Shown here: positions 35,074 to 44,907 of the stretch, piece after piece | How positions within the stretch are numbered: position 1 is the stretch's first letter | How the letters are laid out: every line of letters starts with the position of its first letter | Source: Nostoc linckia NIES-25 | Lineage (GTDB): Bacteria > Cyanobacteriota > Cyanobacteriia > Cyanobacteriales > Nostocaceae | Length of the DNA: 64,000 nt | Direction: 5' to 3' | Assembly: GCF_002368035.1 (NCBI RefSeq) | Contig: NZ_AP018225.1 | Span: forward strand, 25,635-89,634 | Position numbers and translations under genes: made by a program | Notes under the pieces: model-generated | The model's input: only the letters and a program-made list of their open reading frames with translations | Told to the model about the DNA's origin: nothing | Database searches by the model: none

Positions 35074-35739
35074 AATTTGCGATCGCAGTCCTGCGTTCTG
35101 TTCCCCTTTCGTATCAAGTATGTAGCCTAAAATCCTAGAAAGCACATTTTAACTACGTGAGCCAAAAATTTTCAGAAAAATTAATAAAATAAATTAGCCA
35201 TTTTTTGAAGAAGCGAGCCTATAAAGTTTTATGGACAGTCACAATAGCTTAAACATTGGTGTGTGATTGTGACTAATTCACAGTTTTATCGAATTTTTAT
35301 CCTAAAAAATATAAATCTGCCCAAAAAATGGGCATTTTGACATCAAAGCCAGTTTTTTGTTGCCAATATTCAGATATTCAACGCAAAAAAATAATATTTT
35401 TCCTTATTTTAGGAAATATAATAAAAGTAGATAAATAAGGTTGTAGTAATATTTATTTATGTTACGAATAAAAATAAAATAGCATTTAAAACATAATCAT
35501 CTTATTTTGTCAACTATTTATAGTAATGAAATCTTTGCTTCAATCGGTTTTAGTAGTAAATAAATATATAGAAAATTAAATTAATTTTGCTAAGTTTCCT
35601 AAAATCAAGCTACTTACACTACAGTTTTTTTTATTGTTCCTTTGCAAAATAATTAAGCTTGTTGGTAAAGAAGCTATATTCCTAGTAGTTGAAGTTTTGT
35701 AAAGCAAAGGACAATTAAGCAACTTTACTAGTCTTTCGT
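35074..35739. other. AT-rich intergenic region before the conjugation operon
   Basis: About 670 bases, very AT-rich, no gene seen. A hairpin gccca-aaaaa-tgggc (35319-35333) followed by attttg is a weak candidate terminator for the primase gene. The promoter of the type IV secretion operon should lie in the last 150 bases, but no confident -35/-10 pair can be named. Confidence 0.5.
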
Positions 35740-36228
35740 ATGGAAAGAAAAACGTTTCCTTTGACTTTGACTTTGCTCAAAGCATCTACATCAGCGGCGA
35801 ATCGAGCAGATAGTAGAGTAAGAAAAAATCAAGCTACAAAAAGCTTATTTCAAAGATTTTTTCAGGTTCGTTGGCAGCTTGTTTCAGTCGCAACTACACT
35901 TTTAATAGCACTGCAATCCAGAGCGGCTAGGGCAGATTCAATATTTAGTAACGCTCAAAAAGCGATGTCTTGTATTATTACTAGTGCTTCGGCTGGTAGC
36001 ACTATTAATAATACAATTCTTACCAATTTGCCAATGATTTTGTTTACTGCTCTGACTATCATTCTGTTTGGATATTTCTGCTTCTCCATTTACCAGGGAG
36101 TTGCAGCATACGGTCGTGGAGAAGAAGTAAGTAACGTCATTCAACAACCTATCTTCACCTTCATATCAGTGATATTAATTGTGGTATTCCAGTCATTGTT
36201 ATTTGGTAACAATGGAGCTTGTACTTAA
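35740..36228 (+). CDS. VirB2-like major pilin candidate
   Basis: 162 residues. A long basic N-terminus leads into a hydrophobic segment ending in SRAARA-DS, a plausible signal-peptidase site near residue 66. The mature part is about 96 residues with two hydrophobic helices (about 98-120 and 137-155) joined by a short basic loop (YGRGEE), the layout of VirB2/TraA-type pilins. First gene of the T4SS operon, directly before the VirB4-like ATPase. Assignment rests on topology and position. Confidence 0.72.
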   Translation: MERKTFPLTLTLLKASTSAANRADSRVRKNQATKSLFQRFFQVRWQLVSVATTLLIALQSRAARADSIFSNAQKAMSCIITSASAGSTINNTILTNLPMILFTALTIILFGYFCFSIYQGVAAYGRGEEVSNVIQQPIFTFISVILIVVFQSLLFGNNGACT

Positions 36229-36420
36229 TTATTGAAGGCAAAAGGTAGAAGGTAATTAGTTCTATCCTCTGCTTTACCAAAAGGCCTAATAACTATCTAA
36301 CATCACTTCTGAAGAAAATTGCACTTGGCATAACTCCTCTATATCCCCGCTCGTGAGGGATACAGATATTTATGTGGGGTTCAAGTATAGTGCATCTTGC
36401 AAAAAACTGCTGAAAGCTCT

Positions 36421-39400
36421 ATGAAAGAAGAGATTAGAAAAGTCAATCAGAGCTTAGGGGAAAGTCCAAAATTTGGGCCATTTACTGGCAGGCAGTTCGT
36501 TATTTTCGCTGGGGTATTTTGTGTAGTTTTTGGACTTTTCAGCTTACTTTTGGGGTTGGATATTTTTTGGGGCTTAGGCTTTGCATTTTGGGCTAGTCTA
36601 TCAGTAGCATTATTATCAGGTGATAAGCCTTATCTTTACTGGTCAAAAATTTACCCCATTATCCCACGATGGACACGAGGATATGCTACTTATTCTTCTG
36701 CACAACATAAGAAAAAAGTCGGAACAAAACGAGTCAAGTTGACTCGTTCATCTAAACCTAAAACTCTCAATCCCTTTGAAGATTGGTTAGACCTGACTAC
36801 TATAGTGAGGTTAAAGAAAGATTCCTACCTGATAGGAGCTTATCTACTTAGTAAAAAGCACTTGACTGAAAGTAGTAATACCCTACAGCTAATTTTCGGT
36901 TATTCTTGCACTGGCATTCATCCTTTATTCAACTCCGAACTTGAAATAGAAGCTGTTGCTCAAGCTTTTGAAAATAGCTGTAAAGAAATCCCATCAGGCG
37001 AAAAAATCACTTTTAGATGGAGTGATTTCTGTGATGATAGCGATAGCGAAGAATATTTAATGCAACGTCTTAACAGTCCAGCCTCTCTAGAGTGTGAATT
37101 CTTAGATTGGGGAAGACTTGCTCGTACTCAAAAACTAACAAAGGAGAAGGCACGTAAGAATATCAATCTAAATATCTTTTGGTCATTTACTGTAACTTCA
37201 GAAGCTTTAGAAACCTCAGATCCAGTAGATAAGCTTTTGCTAAAACTCACCAACTTCTTACAAAGAAGATTTACAGATTCAGGAGCCAACCAAATTACCC
37301 AAAAGCGATTTACGCAAATTTTAACCAAGGGGATTGAAGCCTCGTTAAGATACCAGCAGATTCTATCAGAGATGGGATTAAATCCTCAGCCCAAAACTGA
37401 TAAAGACTTGTGGAGAGACCTTTGTAAAAATATTGGGGCTAAAGAGGTAATTATTCCTCATACTTTGGTATTTGATGACCAAGGCTTGAGAGAAGAAATT
37501 GATGAAAAAGCTTTGTTGGATAAGCCAATCGAGATTATCAATCAGCCTCACCTCAGTTCAATCATCCTCAACAATGGTGTGCCCTTTGCAGATAAGCGAT
37601 GGATTTGCTTACCAAATGGGGAGAAAAAGAAGTATGTCGGAGTAATGGTACTAACCCGCAAACCAGAAATTTTCGCCTCTACTAGACATCAAATTCGTTT
37701 CCTGTGGGATTTATTTTCGCGTAACAATATTTTTGATGTTGAGATCCTCACTGAATTTTCTCCAGCTGACCGAGGGATTACCCGTGCTGCACAACAGATG
37801 ATTACCAAGCGCTCAAGGGCGTTGGATTTGAATGTGCAGCAGAAAAAATCAATTGATGTTAGCGCTCAAATCAATGTTGAACGGTCAGTAGAGGCACAAA
37901 GGCAACTATATACAGGAGATGCACCGTTAAATTTGAGCTTGGTAGTGTTGGTTTATCGAGATACACCAGAGGAAATTGATGATGCCTGTCGATTAATTTC
38001 TGGCTATATTTCACAACCTACAGAGCTTACCCGTGAATATGAATATGCTTGGCTAATTTGGCTGCAAACTTTGTTAATCAGGCTTGAACCTATTTTGATG
38101 CGCCCGTACAATCGGCGGCAAACCTTCTTTGCCAGTGAAATTCTGGGACTGACTAACATAGTGCAGAATAGCCCCGCCGATAATCAAGGGTTTGAGTTAA
38201 TTGCAGATGAAGGAGATTCACCAGTAAAAATTGACTTATCAAAAACCAAAAATATATTGATTTTAGGTACAACAGGTTCAGGTAAATCAGTCTTAGTTGC
38301 TTCTATCATTGCCGAGTGCCAAGCTCAGGATATGAGCGTTTTGATGATTGACCTGCCCAACGACGATGGAACGGGTACATTCGGAGACTATACGCCCTAT
38401 CACAACGGCTTTTACTTTGATATTTCCAAAGAATCCAATAATTTGGTACAGCTGTTGGACTTATCAAAAATTCCTCAAGAGCAGCGCTCAGAACGAGCTA
38501 AGGCCCACAGAAATGATGTGAACTTAATTGTTCTTCAGTTAGTCTTGGGGTCGCAGTCTTTTGATGGCTTTTTGTCCCAAACAATCGAGTCCTTAATCCC
38601 ACTAGGGACAAAAGCTTTTTACGATGACCCTGATATTCAACGGCGCTTTGCTGAAGCTAAGAAAGCGGGATTGGGTTCTACTGCTTGGGACAACACCCCA
38701 ACCTTGGCAGATATGGAGTATTTCTTCTCCAAAGAGCATATCAACTTGGGGTATGAAGATGAAAATGTTGACCGAGCGCTGAACTACATCCGCTTACGCT
38801 TGCAATATTGGAAAAATAGCAGCATCGGGAATGCAATCTGCCGTCCTTCCACTTTTGATACTGATGCCAAGCTGATTACCTTTGCCCTAACAAACTTGCA
38901 ATCAAGTAAAGATGCTGAGGTTTTCGGGATGTCTGCGTACATTGCAGCTTCCAGGCAATCGCTATCAGCACCCAATAGCGTTTTCTTCATGGATGAAGCC
39001 AGCGTGTTGTTAAGATTTTCTGCTTTATCCCGTTTGGTAGGACGTAAATGTGCGACTGCTCGTAAAGGGGGCTGTCGGGTGATGCTGGCAGGTCAAGACA
39101 TTCTTTCGATCGCTAACTCAGAAGCCGGCGAACAAATTTTACAGAATATGCCCTGCCGTTTGATTGGACGGATAGTGCCTGGGGCTGCAAAAAGTTTTTC
39201 AGAACATTTAGGAATACCCAAGCAAATTATTGATAGAAATGAAAACTTTCGCCCCAATATCAAACAGCTATATACGCTCTGGCTGCTCGACTACAACAAC
39301 AAATACATTCGCTGCCGTTACTATCCTTCTTACCCAATATTGGCGTTAGTTGCCAATAGTCGAGAGGAGCAAGCAGCCCGCGATCGATTTAAAGCAATGT

Positions 39401-39477
39401 ACCCAGATAAGTTCAAATGGATTTCGGAATTTTCTAAATATTATGTGGATTGCATTAAGCAAGGTAAGCCTTTATGA
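36421..39477 (+). CDS. VirB4-type conjugation ATPase with VirB3-like N-terminus
   Basis: 1018 residues from ATG 36421; a TTG 24 bases upstream is less likely. Residues about 20-85 contain paired hydrophobic helices followed by DKPYLYWSKI, the form of a VirB3/PrgI-like segment fused to the ATPase. The C-terminal ATPase has Walker A LGTTGSGKSVL (about 615-625), Walker B VFFMDEAS (about 853-860) and a MLAGQDI motif. It powers pilus assembly and substrate transfer at the inner membrane. The next start overlaps its stop (ATGA). Confidence 0.9.
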   Translation: MKEEIRKVNQSLGESPKFGPFTGRQFVIFAGVFCVVFGLFSLLLGLDIFWGLGFAFWASLSVALLSGDKPYLYWSKIYPIIPRWTRGYATYSSAQHKKKVGTKRVKLTRSSKPKTLNPFEDWLDLTTIVRLKKDSYLIGAYLLSKKHLTESSNTLQLIFGYSCTGIHPLFNSELEIEAVAQAFENSCKEIPSGEKITFRWSDFCDDSDSEEYLMQRLNSPASLECEFLDWGRLARTQKLTKEKARKNINLNIFWSFTVTSEALETSDPVDKLLLKLTNFLQRRFTDSGANQITQKRFTQILTKGIEASLRYQQILSEMGLNPQPKTDKDLWRDLCKNIGAKEVIIPHTLVFDDQGLREEIDEKALLDKPIEIINQPHLSSIILNNGVPFADKRWICLPNGEKKKYVGVMVLTRKPEIFASTRHQIRFLWDLFSRNNIFDVEILTEFSPADRGITRAAQQMITKRSRALDLNVQQKKSIDVSAQINVERSVEAQRQLYTGDAPLNLSLVVLVYRDTPEEIDDACRLISGYISQPTELTREYEYAWLIWLQTLLIRLEPILMRPYNRRQTFFASEILGLTNIVQNSPADNQGFELIADEGDSPVKIDLSKTKNILILGTTGSGKSVLVASIIAECQAQDMSVLMIDLPNDDGTGTFGDYTPYHNGFYFDISKESNNLVQLLDLSKIPQEQRSERAKAHRNDVNLIVLQLVLGSQSFDGFLSQTIESLIPLGTKAFYDDPDIQRRFAEAKKAGLGSTAWDNTPTLADMEYFFSKEHINLGYEDENVDRALNYIRLRLQYWKNSSIGNAICRPSTFDTDAKLITFALTNLQSSKDAEVFGMSAYIAASRQSLSAPNSVFFMDEASVLLRFSALSRLVGRKCATARKGGCRVMLAGQDILSIANSEAGEQILQNMPCRLIGRIVPGAAKSFSEHLGIPKQIIDRNENFRPNIKQLYTLWLLDYNNKYIRCRYYPSYPILALVANSREEQAARDRFKAMYPDKFKWISEFSKYYVDCIKQGKPL

Positions 39478-40031
39478 AAAAGCTAGAAATTGCTACTGGA
39501 TTTGCACAATATAAAGTCTTGTTAGCTATTTTAGGAGTTTTAACTTCATTAGCATCATTTGAAGTTTTTAAATGGAATCAAAAACAGCATGAAAAATATG
39601 TCGCTGAAAAACAAAAGGCTTGTCAACAAGCTTTAGATATCGCTAATCAATATGTAGAAGGCGACCGGACATTAAGAGGAGTTCGTTACGCAGCTATAGC
39701 GCAAGAGCAATTTAATAAGAAAATAAATCACCCTGGAATTAGTACAGATTTTAAAGCTGGTAAAAATTATATTTTAATGTATTCTCAACCAGCATCTTTA
39801 ATACCAGATAAGCCCCGTCATGAAGGAAAGTTATTTGAAAGATTATCTCAGAAAAGTGATAAATATCTCCCAGAGCCATTAATGGTAACTGGTCAAAAAA
39901 TATCAGGTAAGAAAGCTCAGGTAACATCTGCTTGCTCTCCTAATTCCTTTACAGTAACCTTGGACAATTTGTATGAAATCGCTCAACCAATTGATATCAA
40001 CCCCTATCTGCCGCCGTTTAGCAGTTTTTAG
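39474..40031 (+). CDS. T4SS operon membrane-anchored protein
   Basis: 185 residues. One N-terminal transmembrane segment (about 14-32) with a short cytoplasmic start, then a soluble periplasmic domain beginning EKYVAEKQKACQQALDIANQ. Two cysteines (in KACQQ and TSACSPN) could pair. Family not recognised. It overlaps the VirB4-like stop by 4 bases, so it is part of the conjugation operon. A minor structural role near the inner membrane is inferred. Confidence 0.65.
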   Translation: MKKLEIATGFAQYKVLLAILGVLTSLASFEVFKWNQKQHEKYVAEKQKACQQALDIANQYVEGDRTLRGVRYAAIAQEQFNKKINHPGISTDFKAGKNYILMYSQPASLIPDKPRHEGKLFERLSQKSDKYLPEPLMVTGQKISGKKAQVTSACSPNSFTVTLDNLYEIAQPIDINPYLPPFSSF

Positions 40032-40755
40032 CAGTTTAATCATTATCTTCATTTTGTGTTCAGCTTTACCAGCCAAAGCCAAATCATCTTTTCTAGAACA
40101 ATTTCAGCAAGTTATTACTAGCTTGCAGGGATATATCAAGCTGTACAGCAAAGAGTTTGGCAATAAATCGAAAGACTCGGACAAGGATACAAATGAAAAT
40201 GAAGGCATAGATATAGAGACAGTTATCGAATCTACAAATGGAGATTTAGGTATACCCGACCCATTACAAGCAGGTAAAAAAATTAAGGATATTATTCAAA
40301 AACAAGACACTGATTTAGTCGATACTGATTCTCAGACTCAAGGCGATAATGCTCAGAAACGATGGCATCGAGCTTACACCTACGGACTTTCAGAATCTGT
40401 TCTGGGTAGAGAAGGGCAAAAAACTCAGTTTCAAGAAGGTGAAATGAGCAATGAAGCTCTAGAAAATTCATCTAATAATGCAGATAAAGTACAAACTGAT
40501 GTCATCACTCAGGACATTTTAAAAAAGATGGCAGTCCAAAATCTCCAAACAACGATTATTACTAAATCAATTCATGGTGAGGCACAAAAACAAACTAGAG
40601 CTTTATCAGCTGCGAATATGAATTTGAGTGATATCTCAAATAGCTTGGATGAAGAAGCAAGAAAAGAGCAGGCAAACAATAATTCTAGTGCTAAACAAAT
40701 TCTAGGTGCAGCTGCATTTGCTGATAGTTTTTGGGAAAAACCAAATGGTAATTAA
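39973..40755 (+). CDS. Exported T4SS operon protein, VirB5/TrbJ-like by position
   Basis: 260 residues. Signal peptide: basic MKSLNQLISTPICRR, hydrophobic SLIIIFILCSAL, cleavage near PAKAKSS (about residue 36). Mature part is helical and Gln/Asn-rich, with FLEQFQQVITSLQGYIKLYS and a C-terminal coiled coil (AANMNLSDISNSLDEEARKE), as in VirB5/TrbJ proteins. The ATG overlaps the previous gene by 59 bases; no later start keeps the signal peptide. Confidence 0.65.
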   Translation: MKSLNQLISTPICRRLAVFSSLIIIFILCSALPAKAKSSFLEQFQQVITSLQGYIKLYSKEFGNKSKDSDKDTNENEGIDIETVIESTNGDLGIPDPLQAGKKIKDIIQKQDTDLVDTDSQTQGDNAQKRWHRAYTYGLSESVLGREGQKTQFQEGEMSNEALENSSNNADKVQTDVITQDILKKMAVQNLQTTIITKSIHGEAQKQTRALSAANMNLSDISNSLDEEARKEQANNNSSAKQILGAAAFADSFWEKPNGN

Positions 40756-41797
40756 TGCAACTAGTTTTTTCTATTTCCTAGCCGCCACCGGAGATACAAA
40801 TGCCGAGGATATAGTTGAGGGCGCTATTAATGGCTCTCGTATGGTTGTATCTTCATTTACTCAAGACTGGCAGGATTTAGTTAATGGTCAGAGCGAAATT
40901 TATAAAGCAGTAGTAGCTGTTTCTGCTTTATGTGGTGTTGTTTTTGTGTCCTTCTGGTCGGTCAGTTGGTATTCAAGGCTGACTCAAGAAGGATTTAGTA
41001 ATGAAGTTTTGAATGAGATGGTGTATCCATTATTAGTCTGTCTGATGTTGACAGTAAATAATGGACAATTATTGGCTGCTACTTCCTTAATGTTTCGGAA
41101 TATAGCAATTAATTTAAACGATAAAGTCTTAAGTATTACGCGAGACGGGATTACTTTGAGAGATGCTATCCGTACCACAAATATGGATCAGGCTTTTGCT
41201 CTTTCAGTTCAAGCACAAATGCAAGAATGTCTAAAAAAACCAACATCAGGTCAGGATGAACAGGGAAATTCAATAAACCCCCAAGAAATCTGTAAGCAAG
41301 AGAAAATCAAACAGGCTAAAGAACAAGCTCAAGAATACAAAGAGAAATATGGTTTATCTTCCTATTCAAATAGCTGGAATCCATTCGATTTAGCTGGTCA
41401 GACTATTAATTCAATGGTGCAAGCCTTGTCATGGATTATCTTCAGTGGTTTACAGGCAGCATTTCAATATGTCGTACAAGTTTCATTTTTACTAAATGCC
41501 TACGTTGCCCCTATCTTTTTAGTACTTTCACTTTTCCCTTTTGGAGGCAAACCCATCTATGCCTGGGTATCAGGATGGCTGGCGTTAACTTTAGTACTGA
41601 TGTCACACTCAATTGTTTGTGGGATTGCAGCTAGTTCTATTGTCAATGCAGATAGTAATAATCCCTTGTTTTTACAGCTAGTGGAAGCGATTTTATCTCC
41701 AATTTTGGCATTAGCAATGGGTGCTGGCGGCGGGATGGCGGCTTTCTCATGTTTTTCTAGTAGCGCTAGGTTAATCTCTGGGAGGGTATTCAGATGA
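40745..41797 (+). CDS. VirB6/TrbL-like polytopic T4SS protein
   Basis: 350 residues from ATG 40745, overlapping the previous stop by 11 bases. Hydrophobic segments at about 55-78, 92-112, 225-255, 268-290 and 305-330, with a long soluble loop between (about 125-215), which is the VirB6/TrbL pattern of a multi-pass inner-membrane channel component. Overlaps the VirB8-like start (ATGA). Confidence 0.72.
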   Translation: MVINATSFFYFLAATGDTNAEDIVEGAINGSRMVVSSFTQDWQDLVNGQSEIYKAVVAVSALCGVVFVSFWSVSWYSRLTQEGFSNEVLNEMVYPLLVCLMLTVNNGQLLAATSLMFRNIAINLNDKVLSITRDGITLRDAIRTTNMDQAFALSVQAQMQECLKKPTSGQDEQGNSINPQEICKQEKIKQAKEQAQEYKEKYGLSSYSNSWNPFDLAGQTINSMVQALSWIIFSGLQAAFQYVVQVSFLLNAYVAPIFLVLSLFPFGGKPIYAWVSGWLALTLVLMSHSIVCGIAASSIVNADSNNPLFLQLVEAILSPILALAMGAGGGMAAFSCFSSSARLISGRVFR

Positions 41798-42510
41798 GAT
41801 TACTAGATAAGAAAGAGATAAATTTCACGCCTTTAGTATCAATAGGGCAATTTGTAATTTTAATATTTTTATTTTTCATAACTTTAGCTAATTCCAGTAA
41901 ATTGAGTCAAATTTCTAGCAGCAGGCCGACTTTAGTTGAACTGCAAGATGGTACTTCCATTAGAGCAGTAGCGGTGGGAGAAAAAGACCGGACTGACCAA
42001 GCTATTATGGATTTTACTGGACGTACAATGATGAATCTAATGAGTTGGAATGCCATTCCTAAATCATCAGATGAAACTTTAAATCCTAGAGAGCTAAAAC
42101 TAGATCCAGGAGTACAGATAGCTGATAAAAAGTTAACAACGAATACTTGGACTTCTGGATTTGCATTATCAGAGGATTTTAGAGCATCCTTTTTACGAGA
42201 AATAGCAGGATTAACACCATCTGATGTGTTTAGTGGTGATACTCAGTCAGCTTTATTAGTACGCTATCTTTCCAATCCTCAAAAGATAGAATCAGGTAAA
42301 TGGCAATTAGATATGGTTGCTAATTTGGTGGTTTTCAAAGGTAAAGACCAATTAGGCAATGCCATTTCTTTTAATAAAACTATCTTTATAAGAGCAGTAA
42401 ATACTCCACCTTTACCTAATAATCCCTCCGTTCAGCAGGTAGCAGCTTATAACGCTCGAAAAGCAGGAATGGAAATTTATCGAATTCAAGATTTAGATTT
42501 GGGAAGGTAG
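41794..42510 (+). CDS. VirB8/TraE-like inner-membrane assembly protein
   Basis: 238 residues. A single N-terminal membrane helix (VSIGQFVILIFLFFITLA, about 15-32) precedes a periplasmic domain of about 200 residues with TPPLPNNPSVQQVAAYNARKAG near the end. Size, topology and position before the VirB10-like gene fit VirB8/TraE, which connects the inner-membrane and outer-membrane parts of the secretion channel. Confidence 0.65.
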   Translation: MRLLDKKEINFTPLVSIGQFVILIFLFFITLANSSKLSQISSSRPTLVELQDGTSIRAVAVGEKDRTDQAIMDFTGRTMMNLMSWNAIPKSSDETLNPRELKLDPGVQIADKKLTTNTWTSGFALSEDFRASFLREIAGLTPSDVFSGDTQSALLVRYLSNPQKIESGKWQLDMVANLVVFKGKDQLGNAISFNKTIFIRAVNTPPLPNNPSVQQVAAYNARKAGMEIYRIQDLDLGR

Positions 42511-42514
42511 TCTT

Positions 42515-44041
42515 ATGTCAAATCAAGTTGCAGAAAATTCTCAAGCTACTGCCGAAATTAACTATCGTCGGCAAGAATTTGCTCAGATGAATGGGGCAGA
42601 GATAAAAAATGATTCAGCAACATCATCTACAGAGTCAACAGGTGAGGCACAAAAAACTGAGCCAGAAGAAATTGTTACCACTCGGACTGTAGCTGGACAC
42701 CCATTGTTGAAAGGGCTGACAATCTCTGGTGGAGTTTTGCTATTAGTTCTCACTTTTGGAGCAATGGTTGGCACAATTACAGGAGCTTTAAATTCTTCTG
42801 GTGAGAATCAAACCCAAGAAACCACTAAAAGCATTCAGTCTGTTGATAGCAAATCAGATAAAGATGAGGATGCAGAGATGAAAACAGTGATGGCTCTGAC
42901 TAGCCAAAAAGGTGAATTACAAGCCATCAGCAAAAAAAATAGTGAAACTGTATCGGTATCGCCTGCACCAACGCCAAAAATCACTCCAACAACTACTGCC
43001 ACTGTCAAAACTCAGCCAACACCAACACGCTCAACAACTTATCAAGCACCACCGCCGCCTACTCCAATTACTAAGTCTAGTAGAAGTTATCCAGTAGCTT
43101 TTAATCCTCCAATTAGGCAGGTTGCACCTGTATCTTTACCTAAACCCATAACTGCAAAAACCAGTATTAGAAATTCAACCCCATTACCTTTAATTAAAGC
43201 TACTCCTAAAGATCCGATGCAGGAATGGTTAGCAGTGGCCAATGTAGGGAATTACTCTTCTGGTGATTCTGACAATGGAGAATTAAACGATGAAGAATTG
43301 AATTTGGGAAATGCAAAAATAGAGGGAGGTACAGGGATTAGACCAGCCAGTGTTTCTAATCGCGATCGAGATTCGCCTCAACTACCACCTACCAATTACG
43401 ATGGCAAGCAAGTTTTGGTTGGGACTCGTGCAGTCGGTGTGATGGAAACTCCCATTGCTTGGGTAGGTAGTGGTATCAGTAATCAACAGCAAGAGCAAAA
43501 CTCTTTGATTAGGCTATCGCAACCCCTAAAAGCATTTGATGGTTCTGAAGTTTTACCCAAGGGGTCTTATATTGTTGCTACTCTTAACCCAACTAACTCA
43601 GAAATAGCACAGATGACGGCTGTTTCTGCACTCGTCAATATGGACGGTAAAACTCAAGAAAAACAACTTCCACCAAATTCGATTTTGATATTAGGTAAAA
43701 ACGGGAATTTGCTAAAAGCTGAATCTCGTAAAGGTGGCAGTAATCTAGGAAATTCGCTTATGTCCTCTCTGTTATCTGGCTTATCTAAAGCAGCTGAAAT
43801 TCAGAATCGGGCTAATAGTGAAATTTCTATTAGCTCAAACGGTGTAACAACTACTAGCACCAGCAATGGCGATAAAGATTTAGTAGCTGGTTTTACTGAA
43901 GGCAGTATTAACGAAGTTCTAAGTAGGATGAAAACTTCAAACGAACAGCAATTACAAGGTCTACAACAGCAGCAACAAGTCTTTGTAATTGAAGCCGGCA
44001 AGCAAGTACAAATTTTCGTAAATCAATCAACTGTTATATGA
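42515..44041 (+). CDS. VirB10/TrbI-like channel protein
   Basis: 508 residues. Cytoplasmic N-terminus of about 65 residues, one membrane helix (LTISGGVLLLVLTFGAMVG, about 66-84), then a long Pro/Thr-rich periplasmic stretch with TPTRSTTYQAPPPPTPITKS (about 165-190). The C-terminal domain (about 300-508) has SGIS...IRLSQPLKAFDGSEVLPKGS and ends VFVIEAGKQVQIFVNQ, as in VirB10/TraB proteins that span the periplasm. Stop overlaps the VirB9-like start. Confidence 0.82.
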   Translation: MSNQVAENSQATAEINYRRQEFAQMNGAEIKNDSATSSTESTGEAQKTEPEEIVTTRTVAGHPLLKGLTISGGVLLLVLTFGAMVGTITGALNSSGENQTQETTKSIQSVDSKSDKDEDAEMKTVMALTSQKGELQAISKKNSETVSVSPAPTPKITPTTTATVKTQPTPTRSTTYQAPPPPTPITKSSRSYPVAFNPPIRQVAPVSLPKPITAKTSIRNSTPLPLIKATPKDPMQEWLAVANVGNYSSGDSDNGELNDEELNLGNAKIEGGTGIRPASVSNRDRDSPQLPPTNYDGKQVLVGTRAVGVMETPIAWVGSGISNQQQEQNSLIRLSQPLKAFDGSEVLPKGSYIVATLNPTNSEIAQMTAVSALVNMDGKTQEKQLPPNSILILGKNGNLLKAESRKGGSNLGNSLMSSLLSGLSKAAEIQNRANSEISISSNGVTTTSTSNGDKDLVAGFTEGSINEVLSRMKTSNEQQLQGLQQQQQVFVIEAGKQVQIFVNQSTVI

Positions 44042-44907
44042 AAAATTTAGCTTTTTTACTAGCAACTGCATTAGCGCTCAATGCTGGACAATCACTAGCA
44101 TTACCAGCAGCGAGAAATGTTTATTCACAGGATGCCCAAGGTAATAAATCTACTGGACTTGACTTAAAAGTTTGGCAAGGCTATGGGCTGACGATAAACT
44201 TTATTCCAACTGGTGAAACTATTAAGCAAGTTTGGCTGGGAGATCCGACTCATTTTTCTCTAACTTCCAATGGCAAGTTGTGTCAGCAAGGTACATCAAA
44301 TGATGAAAACTGTGGTACTGGAGGGGCTACAATTCTATTTCTGAGACAAATTCAACCGATTAAATTCCCTCATTTAACTTCTAGCGGTGATGGCAGTACG
44401 CAAATTACTGTGATTACAAGTAGCACTGATGGTCAAAAACAATATCAATTCAAATTAATCCCAGCTAAAGGTCAGCCATCTTATACGAGCCTAATTATTA
44501 AGCCTGACTCTGAAAGGCCTGCGCCTGTTTTGAAACAACCAATATTAACGACGACAATCAAGAAACCGGAATTAACAACAAAGCCAGTTGCTCAAGATTC
44601 AACAGTAGCATCAACAAAAAAACCAGCAACATCAACTGTAACCAAACCCCCTGCTCAAGAACCAACAAATATTAATATTAGGGCTGCATCTGGTACTCGT
44701 TCTATTCAAAGAAATGATGCTAATGCTTTGGCTTATGGTTTGGCAATAGCTGTTTCTAATAAAGAAATTAAGCCTTATTCAATTAACTGGAGAAAACTTC
44801 AAGATGCTATTCGGCTACTACGGCGTGGAAAAAGCCAAAATGAGGCAATTTCTCTATCTGGTGTGCCACCTGCATTATTTGAACAATTAATAAACAGGGG
44901 TAAATAG
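44038..44907 (+). CDS. VirB9/TrbG-like exported protein
   Basis: 289 residues. Signal peptide MKNLAFLLATALALNAGQSLALPA with cleavage near residue 24. The N-terminal domain (about 25-150) has GYGLTINFIPTGETIKQVWLG and PTHFSLTSNG, matching the VirB9/TrbG core that joins VirB10 at the outer membrane. A Pro/Thr-rich linker follows and a helical C-terminus ends RGKSQNEAISLSGVPPALFE, which is not typical of VirB9 and may be lineage-specific. Confidence 0.78.
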   Translation: MKNLAFLLATALALNAGQSLALPAARNVYSQDAQGNKSTGLDLKVWQGYGLTINFIPTGETIKQVWLGDPTHFSLTSNGKLCQQGTSNDENCGTGGATILFLRQIQPIKFPHLTSSGDGSTQITVITSSTDGQKQYQFKLIPAKGQPSYTSLIIKPDSERPAPVLKQPILTTTIKKPELTTKPVAQDSTVASTKKPATSTVTKPPAQEPTNINIRAASGTRSIQRNDANALAYGLAIAVSNKEIKPYSINWRKLQDAIRLLRRGKSQNEAISLSGVPPALFEQLINRGK